NCBI RefSeq assembly: GCF_013249015.1
Contig: NZ_JABRPL010000004.1
Coordinates: forward strand, 1 to 64,000
Source: Rathayibacter agropyri
GTDB taxonomy: Bacteria; Actinomycetota; Actinomycetes; Actinomycetales; Microbacteriaceae
DNA: 64,000 bases
Direction: 5' to 3'
The notes under the pieces are model-generated. The model searched no databases, was not told the origin of the DNA, and saw only the letters and a program-made list of their open reading frames with translations. This document shows positions 33,326 to 42,695 of the stretch, one piece after another; the stretch's first letter is position 1; each line of letters begins with the position of its first letter. Position numbers and translations under genes: made by a program.

Positions 33326-35146
33326 TCAGGCGCCCTCGCGGGGTGGCAGCGTCCGCACCGAGTCGGTCCGGATGTCGGGCTCGATGCTCCCGGCGGCGAG
33401 GTCGGCTCCGGCGCGCGCGGCGAGCTGCGGATCCGTCCGGCGCAGTTGTGCAGCGGTGTCCTCGTTCGCGAGGTCGTGCGCCTCCTGCATCGCCGACTTC
33501 GCTCGCAGAGGCGGCGTGCGGAGGAACCAGGAGAGTACGAAGGCGAGCAGCACGACTCCGAGCGCGACCTGGAACACCGTGACCGTGGCGTCATTGAAGC
33601 CCGTCAGGAACGGGGCCGAGAGCGCCCGGTCGGCGGTGTTCAGGAACGAGGTGTCGCCGTCGAGCGCCGAGCCGATCGCCGCAGTGTCCTGCGACTGCAG
33701 GAGCTTCAGGATCCCCGTATTGGCGGGGTCAGCGATGACGGCCGGGTCGGTGGCGGCGCGCTGCAGATCCGCCGCGATCGTCGGGTTCTTGAAGGCCGAG
33801 CCAATGGTCTCAGGGATGCGGCTGAAGAGCACCGAGAAGATCACCGCGGTGCCCAGCGTCCCACCAATTTGACGGAAGAACGTCGAGGCGCTGGTCGCGA
33901 CTCCCATGTTCGCCACGTCGACCGAGTTCTGCGAGGCGAGCGTCAGCGTCTGCATCATTTGGCCGAGGCCAAGGCCCAGCAGCAGCATGCCGCCCATCAT
34001 GAAGATCACCGGCTTGTCGATCGTCACGAAGGTGAAAGAGAAGAAAGCGGCCGACATCAGGAAGGTGCCCACGATCGGGAAGGCGCGGTAGCGACCCGTG
34101 CGCGAGATGATCTGGCCCGAGACGATCGAGGCGATCATCAGGCCGAGGATCATCGGCAGCATCAGGAAGCCGGACTCGGTCGGAGTCGCACCGTTGACGA
34201 GTTGCAGGTACAGCGGGATCGCCATCATGCCGCCGAACATGCCGAAGCCGACCAGCACACCGAGCACGGTCGCCATCGAGAAGGTGGGCGAGCGGAAGAG
34301 CTTGAGCGGGATCAGCGCGTCGTCGCCCATCATCCGCTCGGCCGCGATGAAACCGATAATGCCCAGCGCGCCGACGATGTAGCAGACCCATGCGATCGGC
34401 GAGCCCCAGCCCCACTCACGCCCTTGCTCGGCGATCAGCAGGAGCGGACCGGCGGCGACGATGACGAGCGACGCTCCCCACCAATCGATCCGCACCGAGC
34501 GCTTCCCGGCGGGCGTAGGCAGGTGCAGGAAGCGCACCACGATGAACAGTGCGACGGCGCCGATCGGAAGATTGATCAGGAACACCCACCGCCAGCCGGT
34601 AATGAAGAGGATCTCAGGAGTGCCGGCGAGCAGGCCGCCGATGAGCGGGCCGACGACACTCGAAATGCCGAAGACGGCCAGGAAGTAGCCCTGGTACTTT
34701 GCACGCTCGCGCGGGGGGAGGATGTCGCCCATCACGGTGAGGGCGAGCGACATCAAGCCGCCGGCACCGAGTCCCTGCACGGCGCGGAAGCCCGCGAGCC
34801 CGAGCATCGAGGTCGAGAAGCCAGCGAGCGTCGATCCGATCAGGAACAGCACGATCGCGATCAGGTACAGCGGTCGACGTCCGAAGATGTCCGAGAGCTT
34901 CCCATAAATGGGAGTCGCGATCGTCGAGACGATCAGGTACGCGGTGGTCACCCATGCCTGCTGCGAAAGTCCGTCGAGGTCGTCCGCGATGGTGCGCATG
35001 GAGGTGCCGACGATCGTCTGGTCGAGCGAGGAGAGGAACATCCCCGCCATCAGGCCGAAGATCACGAAAAGAATTTGCCGGTGCGACATAATGGCGCCGG
35101 ACGGCGTCGGTGTCGCAGCGGGTGGAGTGGAGGCGGAGTCAGCCAC
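33326..35146 (-). CDS. DHA2-family (EmrB/QacA-type) MFS multidrug exporter
   Basis: This 606-residue transporter has 14 predicted helices and the DHA2 signatures LDQTIVGTSMRTIADDL (helix 1, motif D1), GKLSDIFGRRPLY (motif A) and RAVQGLGAGGLMSLALTV (helix 4). An extracytoplasmic insertion before the last helix and a 70-residue hydrophilic C-terminal tail are seen. It should export toxic organic molecules using the proton gradient. It stands alone with no adjacent TetR or MarR regulator. The N-terminal 18 residues are Pro/Thr-rich. Confidence 0.9.
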   Translation of the reverse strand: MADSASTPPAATPTPSGAIMSHRQILFVIFGLMAGMFLSSLDQTIVGTSMRTIADDLDGLSQQAWVTTAYLIVSTIATPIYGKLSDIFGRRPLYLIAIVLFLIGSTLAGFSTSMLGLAGFRAVQGLGAGGLMSLALTVMGDILPPRERAKYQGYFLAVFGISSVVGPLIGGLLAGTPEILFITGWRWVFLINLPIGAVALFIVVRFLHLPTPAGKRSVRIDWWGASLVIVAAGPLLLIAEQGREWGWGSPIAWVCYIVGALGIIGFIAAERMMGDDALIPLKLFRSPTFSMATVLGVLVGFGMFGGMMAIPLYLQLVNGATPTESGFLMLPMILGLMIASIVSGQIISRTGRYRAFPIVGTFLMSAAFFSFTFVTIDKPVIFMMGGMLLLGLGLGQMMQTLTLASQNSVDVANMGVATSASTFFRQIGGTLGTAVIFSVLFSRIPETIGSAFKNPTIAADLQRAATDPAVIADPANTGILKLLQSQDTAAIGSALDGDTSFLNTADRALSAPFLTGFNDATVTVFQVALGVVLLAFVLSWFLRTPPLRAKSAMQEAHDLANEDTAAQLRRTDPQLAARAGADLAAGSIEPDIRTDSVRTLPPREGA

Positions 35147-35285
35147 GGTGGTCCCCTTGTCTGGCGGACGCGTCCAGGCACGGCGATCCGCCGCAAACGT
35201 TGCGTGCTGCGCAAACTTACATCCTGTGCGAGGTTCCAGGCAGAGCTTCCGGCGAGCCTGAGCAGGATCTCAGGTCCCCGATCCG

Positions 35286-36830
35286 TCACACGCGCACCGA
35301 GACAGCCTCGTCGGCCCAGCCGGCCTCGCGCAGCGCGGCGCGCGCCTCCGCTCGAGCGGAGTAAGGCGTGCGCACCCCGAGGACGTCGCGGTAGTTCTGG
35401 TGGCCCGGGCCCGCCCAGAGGATGGCGTCGCCCTCGCGTGCGAGCGAGACCGCGACCCGGATGGCGCGCTTGGGATCGTCGACCTCGTGCACATGCGCGT
35501 CGGGGCGTGCCGCGAGGGCCGCGTCGATGAGGGTGCGCCGGATGGCGACGGGATCCTCGAAGCGGGGATGGTGGTCGGTGACGACCAGAATGTCGCTTCC
35601 TGTCACCGCCGCCTCGGCCATAGCGGGGCGCTTGAGGGCGTCGCGGTCGCCGTCGGCACCGAACACCATAATCACGCGGCCAGGGGTGACCTGTCGGACC
35701 GCCTCGAGCGTGCGCTGGAACGCGTCGGCGCTGTGGCCGAAGTCCACGTACACGGTCGGCCCGCGCTCGCCGGAAACACGCTCGGTGCGGCCGGGAAGGG
35801 AAGCATCGACTCCGCCGTCACGGTGCAGCGCGGCTCGGATCTCGCCGATCGGCCAGCCCGCCTCGATCAGCATCACGATAGCGAGCGCGGCATTGGCAGC
35901 CATGTGCGCGCCGATGATCGGCACCGATGTCGTGATGGCGCGTCCCTCGCGGTTCTCCATCCGAAAGCGCGTGCGGCCAAACTCCTGCGCGAGCACGCTC
36001 ACCCGCCAGTCCGCATCGACGTCAGGCAGGGAGGCGATGGTCGTCACCGGCACTCCGGCCACGGCACAGATCCGCTCGCCGTAAGGGGAGTCGAGCGAGA
36101 CGACAGCACGACGGGCGCGATCGGGCTGGAACAGCTGCGCCTTCTCGCCGAAGTAGGTGTCCATGTCTCCGTAGTCGTCGAGGTGGTCGTGGCTCAGGTT
36201 GGTGAATCCGGCGACATCGAACACGACGCCGTCGACGCGGTGCCGGGTGAGGGCCTGGGCGCTGACCTCGATGGCGGCGGCGCCGACGCCCTCCTCCTCC
36301 ATGCGGGCGACGAGAGCGTGCAGCTCGGTGGCCTCGGGAGTAGTCAGGCCGCTGGTCACGGACGTGTCACCGATGTGCCGTTCGGCCGTGGAGCTCAGGC
36401 CGGGAACCACGCCGAGCTGGCGCAGGATGCCCTCGAGCATGTGCACGGTCGAGGTCTTGCCGTTGGTTCCGGTCACGCCAAAGAGCACGGGGGAGCGTTC
36501 GGCGGTTCCGTACACGGCGGCGGCGATGGCGCCCAGACGGGAGCGCGGCTCCGGCACCACCAGGACGGGCAGGCCGGTCGTGCGCGCGGCGCTCTCGCCG
36601 AGGGGGTCGGTGAGCACCGCAACCGCGCCTCGGGACACCGCCTGCTCCACGAAGTCGGCGCCGTGGCGGTATGCGCCGGGCAGGGCGACGAAGAGGTCTC
36701 CTGGTTCGACGTCGGAGGCGATCAGCGTCACTCCGGTGATCGCGGTGGTAGGCGCGTTGTCGCTCTCGACGTCGAGGGTGCGCGCGAGTGCGAGGAGAGG
36801 AACGGACGGAGCGTGGCGGGGTCGGAGCAT
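35286..36830 (-). CDS. murE: MurE-like UDP-MurNAc-tripeptide synthetase with an altered amino-acid recognition motif
   Basis: This 514-residue Mur ligase has N-terminal UDP-binding, central ATPase and C-terminal domains. The P loop GVTGTNGKTST (118-128), LTTPEATELH, the carbamylated-Lys segment EKAQLF (K230) and HPRFEDP (421-427) are present. In diaminopimelate-adding MurE the recognition motif is DNPR; here it reads HHPR (420-423), so a different third-position amino acid, or a specialised paralogue, is possible. Microbacteriaceae often have B-type peptidoglycan with diaminobutyrate, ornithine or lysine. It does not lie in a division/cell-wall cluster. GAGGA precedes the ATG. Confidence 0.8.
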   Translation of the reverse strand: MLRPRHAPSVPLLALARTLDVESDNAPTTAITGVTLIASDVEPGDLFVALPGAYRHGADFVEQAVSRGAVAVLTDPLGESAARTTGLPVLVVPEPRSRLGAIAAAVYGTAERSPVLFGVTGTNGKTSTVHMLEGILRQLGVVPGLSSTAERHIGDTSVTSGLTTPEATELHALVARMEEEGVGAAAIEVSAQALTRHRVDGVVFDVAGFTNLSHDHLDDYGDMDTYFGEKAQLFQPDRARRAVVSLDSPYGERICAVAGVPVTTIASLPDVDADWRVSVLAQEFGRTRFRMENREGRAITTSVPIIGAHMAANAALAIVMLIEAGWPIGEIRAALHRDGGVDASLPGRTERVSGERGPTVYVDFGHSADAFQRTLEAVRQVTPGRVIMVFGADGDRDALKRPAMAEAAVTGSDILVVTDHHPRFEDPVAIRRTLIDAALAARPDAHVHEVDDPKRAIRVAVSLAREGDAILWAGPGHQNYRDVLGVRTPYSARAEARAALREAGWADEAVSVRV

Positions 36831-37041
36831 GGAGTCCTCTCGTCGACGGTCCCGTGGGGGTCGCGCGGCCGAAAGGGGGCGGGCGCGGGGCCGTGGATGT
36901 CACCCAAGCTAGGGGTTCGCTTATGTGAATCCTAAGAGGATATGCAAGACGCACGTGGAGGGGGACGGGTGGACAGGATCGCGGGTCGGTGCATCCGTCT
37001 TCCGCGTCCGGTGACGTCCACGGGGGACAGACCTCGCTGTC

Positions 37042-37047
37042 TAGGCT
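37042..37047 (+). promoter_or_regulatory. Leaderless-type -10 element of the VanY-like gene
   Basis: TAGGCT ends 6 bases before the ATG at 37054. CGGAGG then precedes a second in-frame ATG at 37060, so the start may be either. Confidence 0.45.
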
Positions 37048-37053
37048 CGGAGG

Positions 37054-37920
37054 ATGACGATGAACGAGAACGAGCCGACCGGCGGGCGCCCCGTCCGCCG
37101 CCGCGCCCTGGTGATCGGGGGAGTCGCGGTCGCCGCGGGCGTCACCGCTATCGGCGTCGGAGCCGCTTTTGGCAGCGGACGACGCTCGCCCACCGTGCCG
37201 GGATCACCCACTGCCGCAGCGGCGAGTGGTCCCGCCTCGAACGCTTCGGAGACACCGGCGCCGACCGCGGAACCGGTCGCGACCCCCACGCCCGGATTCG
37301 ACCTCACAGCCCACTCCATCGACGATCCTGACAGCATCTGGGTCGTCGTCAACAAGCTGCGAACGCTGTCGCCTGTCGACTACGTCCCCGCCGATCTGAC
37401 CGTCCCCGACGTGTCCTTCGTGAACCGTCAGCCGATGCGGAAGGCGACCGCCGATGCTCTCGTTGCGCTGTTCACGGCCGCGAGTGCCGAGGCTGGCCTC
37501 GCCCTGGCTGTGCAGAGCGCTTATCGGTCCTACGACACGCAGGTTTCCGTCTACTCCGGCTGGGTTTCCTCCCGTGGTCAGGCGGGCGCAGATGCCACCA
37601 GCGCGCGCCCGGGGCACAGCGAGCACCAGACGGGTTGGGCCGTGGATGTCGTCGGCGCCTCGGGAGCCTGTGCGCTCGAGATCTGCTGGGGTGACACGGC
37701 GGAGGGGCAGTGGGTCGGCGCGAACGCGCATCGCTTCGGCTTCCTCGTGCGCTACAAGCCCGAGTCCACTCCCATCACCGGCTACGAGTCGGAGCCGTAC
37801 CACGTGCGCTACATCGGCACGGAGCTGTCGCAGTACCTGCACGACTCCGGAATCGAGACGCTGGAGCGCGCGTTCGGCCTTCCGGATGCGCCCGACTATG
37901 CGCCGGGAACCAGCGACTAG
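37054..37920 (+). CDS. D-Ala-D-Ala carboxypeptidase, VanY/M15B family, exported
   Basis: This 288-residue protein has a basic N-terminal region with an RRR-like export signal and hydrophobic helix (about 15-42), a Pro/Ala/Thr-rich linker (45-90), and an M15B zinc peptidase domain. Zinc-binding motifs are SEHQTGWAVD (His and Asp) and EPYHVRYIG (His, with Glu as base). It should trim the terminal D-Ala from peptidoglycan stem peptides. It diverges from the murE-like gene, and both may serve wall synthesis. Confidence 0.87.
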   Translation: MTMNENEPTGGRPVRRRALVIGGVAVAAGVTAIGVGAAFGSGRRSPTVPGSPTAAAASGPASNASETPAPTAEPVATPTPGFDLTAHSIDDPDSIWVVVNKLRTLSPVDYVPADLTVPDVSFVNRQPMRKATADALVALFTAASAEAGLALAVQSAYRSYDTQVSVYSGWVSSRGQAGADATSARPGHSEHQTGWAVDVVGASGACALEICWGDTAEGQWVGANAHRFGFLVRYKPESTPITGYESEPYHVRYIGTELSQYLHDSGIETLERAFGLPDAPDYAPGTSD

Positions 37921-38103
37921 CTGCCCGGACGATCAGAAACGGGCTCGGTCGGACGTGACATGCGCCACTCGTTACCGTACTGTTATTCGGAGCGCTTTCG
38001 GAGGTCCGTCCAACAGGTCTCCCACCTCCGCCTCGTGACATTGCCGCTTCCCCGCTCCCGAGCTCGGTCCCCTGCCGTGCCACCGAACCCCTGAGACTCC
38101 TCT

Positions 38104-39537
38104 GTGCCCCCTCGCTCCATCCGCTCCTCTGCGCCCGCCGGCCTCCACCAGACCCCGACTCGCCCGGATGACACTCCCGCCGCGGCTCCGCCGCTCACTC
38201 GCCGCGAAGCTCGCGAGCGCGAGGGCCGGATCCGCTCCGCCGCCCCCAGGGTGACCACGGCTCCTCCTGTCGCCGCCGCGCGCGCAGTCGCTCCCGAGAG
38301 CGAAGCGCCCACTCCGCAGCGCCCCGCGGGAGAAGCCGCCTTCGACTCCCGCCGCAACCGCCGCGCCGCAGAGCGCCACCGCGCACACACCGAACCCTTC
38401 GACCGGCGCGGGTCGTCCTTCGTCCGTCCGTCGCGGCGGACGGTGGCGCTCGCCGTCTCGGGCGGACTCGTCGTCGTGGCCGTCGCCTCCAATCTCGGCC
38501 TGACCGTGGGAGCCGCGCCCTGGGCGCGGTCCGCGCCCGCAGCGCCGTCCGCGTCCCCGTCGCCGACCAGCGTCGCAGTGCTCCCCGCGATCACCGGCTC
38601 GTCGCGGGTCGTGCTGAGCGCGGTCTCGACTACCTCGGGAACCGTCGCGGGCGGCACGAGCGTCACGCTCGAAGGCTCGAACCTCGACGCTGTCGCCACG
38701 GTCCGCTTCGGCGGGGCCGAGGGCAGCGTCGCAGTCGAGAACCCCGACCAGATCACGGTCACCGCGCCGCCGGCCGCCGAGGAGGCCGAGGGCGTCGTGC
38801 CGGTGGCCTTCTTCGACGCACACGGTGAGCCGGTCAGGTTCGACGCCGTGACCGACTCCGCTGCCGCTGTGACCGTCGATGGCGCTCCCGCCGACAGCGT
38901 GCAGCCGGCGGTCGACAGAAGAGCGGCGGAGGGATCCGCCGCCGTGTCGACCGATCTCGCCGTTCCCACCCAGACACCGAGCGAAGCCGCAACGGGCGTC
39001 CTCGCGAGCACCAAGGTCGTCGCCTCCGCGATCACCTTCGCGTACACGCCCGACCCGGCAATCGAGGCAGCGAAGGCGCAGGCCGCGCTCGACGCCAGCC
39101 GCCTCGCCTCGCAGCTCGACTACCTCGGCACCTACTGGAGCGATTACAACTCCGCCCAGTACGGCGTGATCCCGGGGAACGACTGCGTCAACTTCACGTC
39201 GCAGTCGCTGATCGCGCGCGGCTGGAACATGGACGGCGAGTGGAACTACTCCTCGACCAGTGGCTACAGCTCGGCCTGGGCATCGTCGACGGCGTTCAAT
39301 TCCTACCTCGCCGCGCATCCCGAACGGGCGACGCCGATCGCCAACACGGAGCGGAGCCGGGTGAAGCCCGGCGACATCGTCCAGTTCGACTGGGATGGTT
39401 CGGGGGACTGGGACCACACGGGCGTCGTGACGCGCGTTGTCGGCGGCACGATCCTGTACTCGTCGCACACCATGAACAATCACGACCAGAGCGTCGACGC
39501 GGCCTCGGCCCGGCGGATCATGTTCTGGGGCGTCTGA
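38104..39537 (+). CDS. Membrane-anchored IPT/TIG and amidase-domain protein
   Basis: This 477-residue protein has a long basic cytoplasmic N terminus (1-110), one membrane helix (about 115-135), an IPT/TIG-like beta domain (about 163-240, STTSGTVAGGTSVTLEGSNL), and a C-terminal amidase_6-like domain with catalytic Cys in NDCVNFTSQSL and His in DWDHTGVV. The family is thought to cleave amide or peptide bonds in the wall. The translation start is GTG at 38104, with no good ribosome site. Most of the protein is outside the cell. Confidence 0.78.
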   Translation: MPPRSIRSSAPAGLHQTPTRPDDTPAAAPPLTRREAREREGRIRSAAPRVTTAPPVAAARAVAPESEAPTPQRPAGEAAFDSRRNRRAAERHRAHTEPFDRRGSSFVRPSRRTVALAVSGGLVVVAVASNLGLTVGAAPWARSAPAAPSASPSPTSVAVLPAITGSSRVVLSAVSTTSGTVAGGTSVTLEGSNLDAVATVRFGGAEGSVAVENPDQITVTAPPAAEEAEGVVPVAFFDAHGEPVRFDAVTDSAAAVTVDGAPADSVQPAVDRRAAEGSAAVSTDLAVPTQTPSEAATGVLASTKVVASAITFAYTPDPAIEAAKAQAALDASRLASQLDYLGTYWSDYNSAQYGVIPGNDCVNFTSQSLIARGWNMDGEWNYSSTSGYSSAWASSTAFNSYLAAHPERATPIANTERSRVKPGDIVQFDWDGSGDWDHTGVVTRVVGGTILYSSHTMNNHDQSVDAASARRIMFWGV

Positions 39538-39652
39538 CCGAGGCGGCGCTCTCACCGAGACGGCAGAGGGGGCCGCCTCCGCCGAGCGGTGACGACCCCT
39601 CTCGGGCGATCGAGTCGTCCACCGGCGGATGACGGGAAGACTCACGGCCGGT

Positions 39653-40273
39653 TCAGGCGACCCGGTCCTCCTTGGAGAAGCCGGCGCGTGCGCTCGAGGC
39701 GACCTCGAGCACGACGGGCAGGCGAGCGCCGAGCAGGGTGTCGAGAGCCTCGACCTCTCGGTGCACGGCGTCGATCACGGTACGCGGCGAAACTCCTGCG
39801 CGGGGCAGTGCCCGCACCTTCAGCGCGGTGTCCGAGCCGTGACGGTAGGCGGAGACCGTGACGTCGAGCAGCTCGGAGCGACCGGCAAGCGCGTTCTCGA
39901 GGACGTCCTCGGCGAAGCCGGTGGCGATCTCGATCCCGCCCGCGGGGCCTTCGTCCGACTCGTCGCGGAGCACCGTGTTCACGCGGCCGTGACCGTGCGC
40001 GAACATCAGCACCAGCGCGAGGACGACCCCCAGGAGGCAGATGCCGATGATCGCGTACAGCGGCCACAGGGCCGCGCCGTCGTTCCAGGCCGTGCCCCGC
40101 CCGGGCGAGATCCGCGAGGCGAGCGCGGCGCCCTGGCCCTCGCCGAAGGACGAGACGGCGTCGCGTACCGGCTGCGAGACGGCGATCAGGACGGCGCCTG
40201 CGCTGACCGCGGCGAGCAGGAGGCCCGTCACGAGCAGAACGAGGCGATTGACGAAGCGGTTGCTCGTGGTCAT
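39653..40273 (-). CDS. AmaP-like membrane anchor of the Asp23 cluster
   Basis: This 206-residue protein has two membrane helices (about 8-30 and 70-92) and a cytoplasmic C-terminal domain of Asp23-type fold. AmaP in staphylococci tethers Asp23 to the membrane; this protein has the same layout and location. It is the last gene of a five-gene operon and overlaps the preceding gene by one base. Assignment rests mainly on topology and operon context. Confidence 0.7.
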   Translation of the reverse strand: MTTSNRFVNRLVLLVTGLLLAAVSAGAVLIAVSQPVRDAVSSFGEGQGAALASRISPGRGTAWNDGAALWPLYAIIGICLLGVVLALVLMFAHGHGRVNTVLRDESDEGPAGGIEIATGFAEDVLENALAGRSELLDVTVSAYRHGSDTALKVRALPRAGVSPRTVIDAVHREVEALDTLLGARLPVVLEVASSARAGFSKEDRVA

Positions 40274-40872
40274 CAGATCTTCCCGGAGTCGGAGACGCGG
40301 ACGGTGGCGCGGGTGGCGGGTGCCGCCGCGATGCGGGCGAGTTCCTCGTCGACCGCTTTCTGCACCAGATCGCGGTCGACCGCGATGCCGGAGGCGGGAG
40401 TCACCTCGACCAGCGCGGTGCGCCGTCCGAGAGAGGCGCGGGTGTCCTCGCGTCGTGAGTGGGCGGCGGTGCGCGCTGTCCGCGCGAGTGCGGAGGCGAT
40501 GACGCCGTCATCGACCACGACCGCGAGCCGGTCGTCCTCGACGGTGTGCCTGGCGCGGGCTCCCGGTGCTACAGCAAGCACCAGGAGGATCAGCGCGAGG
40601 ATCCCCGCGGTGACAGCCACACCGATCAGGGCCGGCTGAGCCAGCGCCGCGACCGAGACGAGGGCGCTGAGCAGTGCCGACGGGGCAAGCAGGAGCGGGG
40701 CTACGCCGAGCACGGCGAGCACTGCCTCCGTACCGACATAGGCGGCGACGAGTGTGATGAGCACCAGCACAATGATCTGCGCGGCCGAGCGGGAACTGTG
40801 CGTCTCACGGCGGAGGTAGCGGCGATACCGGGCGCGGGGCTCGGCGTCGCGGGCGGCGCGTGCGGGACTCAT
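40273..40872 (-). CDS. DUF6286-like two-helix membrane protein of the Asp23 cluster
   Basis: This 199-residue protein has an N-terminal basic region, two or three membrane helices (about 30-52, 55-105) and a C-terminal soluble part (TVEDDRLAVVVDDGVIAS, later VQKAVDEELARI) of the kind found in actinobacterial DUF6286 proteins. It is in-frame overlapping on both sides within the operon, so it is probably a partner in the same membrane complex. Function is not established. Confidence 0.75.
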   Translation of the reverse strand: MSPARAARDAEPRARYRRYLRRETHSSRSAAQIIVLVLITLVAAYVGTEAVLAVLGVAPLLLAPSALLSALVSVAALAQPALIGVAVTAGILALILLVLAVAPGARARHTVEDDRLAVVVDDGVIASALARTARTAAHSRREDTRASLGRRTALVEVTPASGIAVDRDLVQKAVDEELARIAAAPATRATVRVSDSGKI

Positions 40873-41210
40873 GCGACTCTCCTCGTGGTTCGAGCGCGGG
40901 TGCCCGTGACCCGGATGTCGACCCGGGTGACGGTTCGGCCGGTAAGTACCTGCATCCGAGAGGCGATGCGGGAGCGGTCGCGGTGAAGGCGATCGAGCAG
41001 AGGGTCGCCGGTCGCCTCCTCAAGGACAACGGGAGCGGTGATGGCGAGCGCGAGGCCGCCGCGATCATCCGACAGCCGGACGCGGATCGCAGAGACCTCG
41101 ACGCCCAGCTCCTCGTGGACGATCGCCACGGCCGCGCGCTCGATCGAGCGGGTGGTGATGGTGACGGTGCCCGCCACCGGCGAGGCGGGACGCGTGTCGA
41201 GAGCGGTCAC
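40869..41210 (-). CDS. Small Asp23/Gls24-like protein
   Basis: This 113-residue soluble protein is predicted alpha/beta, with GTVTITTRSIERAAVAIVHE and a final basic stretch. Its pattern of short strands and an amphipathic helix resembles truncated Asp23/Gls24 domains. It lies in the middle of the envelope operon, overlapping the next gene by four bases, and starts 9 bases after the preceding one. Family assignment is tentative. Confidence 0.65.
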   Translation of the reverse strand: MTALDTRPASPVAGTVTITTRSIERAAVAIVHEELGVEVSAIRVRLSDDRGGLALAITAPVVLEEATGDPLLDRLHRDRSRIASRMQVLTGRTVTRVDIRVTGTRARTTRRVA

Positions 41211-41219
41211 GAAGGACTC

Positions 41220-41453
41220 CTAGCGGGAAGTCGTGCGGCCGCGGAACACGTCCACGAGGCTGCGCACGTCGAGGGAGCCGTCGGCGACCCGGGCGAGCGC
41301 GACGCCCAGGGCCATGAACACGGCCGTCAGCACGAAGCCCCAGAAGCCGAAGAGCAGGGCCGCGAAGGCGAGGATCGCGCCGATCGCGACACCGAGGACG
41401 GTGCTGCGTCCGCCGGGGGCGGTGGGGCGGGAGGAGTCGCCGAAGCCGCTCAT
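41220..41453 (-). CDS. DUF2273-like small membrane protein
   Basis: This 77-residue protein has two hydrophobic segments joined by a short Phe/Gly turn (LGVAIGAILAFAALLFGFWG, then FVLTAVFMALGVALARV). DUF2273-type proteins are regular neighbours of Asp23/Gls24 and AmaP genes. It overlaps the upstream asp23-like gene by four bases (ATGA). It is probably part of the membrane anchor complex. Confidence 0.78.
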   Translation of the reverse strand: MSGFGDSSRPTAPGGRSTVLGVAIGAILAFAALLFGFWGFVLTAVFMALGVALARVADGSLDVRSLVDVFRGRTTSR

Positions 41454-41935
41454 CGGACGCGGCTCTCGGTCGACTCGTCGTCCTTGTCGGACTTGTCGTC
41501 GCCGGGGATGTGCACGTCGACGATCGCGATGTTGATGTCGGCGACGTCCATGCCCACCAGCTCGGTGATCGCGCTGGCCACGGCCGCGCGGACGGCATTG
41601 GCAACCTGCTGCATCGGGACCGGGTACTCGACGACGACGGTGACGTCGGCGGCGACCTGCGTCTCGCCCACCTCGACGCTCACGCCCTGGGAGTGGTCGG
41701 CGCCGCCGACGGCCTGGCGGATCGCGCCGAACGCGCGGGCGGCGTTGTTGCCGAGGGCGTAGACGCCGGGAACCTCGCGGGCCGCGATGCCCGCGACCTT
41801 CGCGACGACACCGTCGTCGATGACCGTGGTGCCCTGCGCCGTGCCGGAGCCGGTGGAGCCGCCGAGGCTGGTCACCGTTTCGACGGGAGCTGTGCCGGCG
41901 CGGGCGGTAGAGGGAGGAGGAGTGCTGTTGCTCAT
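41450..41935 (-). CDS. Asp23/Gls24 family envelope stress response protein
   Basis: This 161-residue protein has a Ser/Thr/Pro-rich N terminus (1-35) and then the Asp23 domain: GVVAKVAGIAAREVPGVYAL, VSVEVGETQVAADVTVVVEY and VNIAIVDVHIPGD-type segments. Asp23 coats the inner membrane in staphylococci and responds to alkaline shock or wall stress. It is first in the operon, reading away from a divergent sigma-factor gene 198 bases off. The C terminus is acidic and charged. Confidence 0.87.
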   Translation of the reverse strand: MSNSTPPPSTARAGTAPVETVTSLGGSTGSGTAQGTTVIDDGVVAKVAGIAAREVPGVYALGNNAARAFGAIRQAVGGADHSQGVSVEVGETQVAADVTVVVEYPVPMQQVANAVRAAVASAITELVGMDVADINIAIVDVHIPGDDKSDKDDESTESRVR

Positions 41936-42133
41936 GATGTCTCCTGAACGTCGTGTCGGCCGCAGTACGAGCAGACCGGAATGGAAAGCCCGGCGGTTCT
42001 CCGCTCGGGCTGTGCTTTCATGAGTGAGACGGATTCCCTCGCGGCTTCGTCACGGTGCGGATCACGATTTTTCCTGACTGTTCCCCGATAGTCTTCCGGC
42101 CACTCCGGCCGGTTCTGCGAATGGAGGCGGCAC

Positions 42134-42682
42134 ATGCCCGGTCTGGAGTCGGCGAGCGATGCGCTCCTCGCCGAGCGCTCCGCCGAGGGCGATGTGCGGG
42201 CCTTCGAGATGCTGGTCAAGCGGCACCAGTCGATCCTGCGGGCCTACGCTTGGCGGCTGACCGGCTCGCAAGCGGACGCTTCGGATGCCGTGCAGAACGC
42301 GCTGATCACGGTGTGGGCGCAGCTGCCTCAGCTGAAGGAGCCCGCCAGCGTGCGCAGCTGGATGATGCGGATCGTCAGCCGCTCGAGTGTCGACTTGCTG
42401 CGCCAGCGCCGCCCGACCGACGACGTCGATGCCGTGGAGCATCCGCCGTCGCGCGAGCCCGGTCCGTTCGAGGCCGTGGAGCAGAGCGACGCCATGAGAG
42501 CGCTCGCGCACGCGCTCTCGGAGCTGCCGGAGTCGCAGCGCCAATGCTGGTTGCTGCGCGAGGTCGGCGGGGAGTCCTACCACGAGATCGCCGACCATCT
42601 CGGGCTGACACCCACCGCCGTTCGGGGCAAGCTCGCCCGCGCGCGCGATGCGCTGGTCGTGGCGATGGAGGACTGGCGATGA
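42134..42682 (+). CDS. Sigma-70 family (ECF-type) RNA polymerase sigma factor
   Basis: This 182-residue sigma factor has region 2 (AFEMLVKRHQSILRAYAWRL... VRSWMMRIVSRSSVDLLR, about 24-90) and region 4 (ALSELPESQRQCWLLREVGG and SYHEIADHLGLTPTAVRGKL, about 125-175). Regions 1 and 3 are absent, as in ECF factors. GGAGG precedes the ATG. The two following genes encode Asp23-like proteins and start 13 bases and then 4 overlapping bases further on, so the cluster is led by its own sigma factor. No anti-sigma gene is recognisable unless one of those two serves. Confidence 0.9.
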   Translation: MPGLESASDALLAERSAEGDVRAFEMLVKRHQSILRAYAWRLTGSQADASDAVQNALITVWAQLPQLKEPASVRSWMMRIVSRSSVDLLRQRRPTDDVDAVEHPPSREPGPFEAVEQSDAMRALAHALSELPESQRQCWLLREVGGESYHEIADHLGLTPTAVRGKLARARDALVVAMEDWR

Positions 42683-42695
42683 GGGAGCAGACGCG

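Noticed and set aside
30476-35530. Open frame of 1,684 codons on the + strand
   Set aside because: It is antisense to the LacI, beta-glucosidase and MFS genes, is Arg/Asp/His-biased as antisense high-GC frames are, and has no domain or ribosome site.
41932-42020. Possible 29-codon leader peptide (VCSYCGRHD) overlapping the first Asp23 gene
   Set aside because: No ribosome site precedes its ATG and the overlap with the next start is probably incidental.
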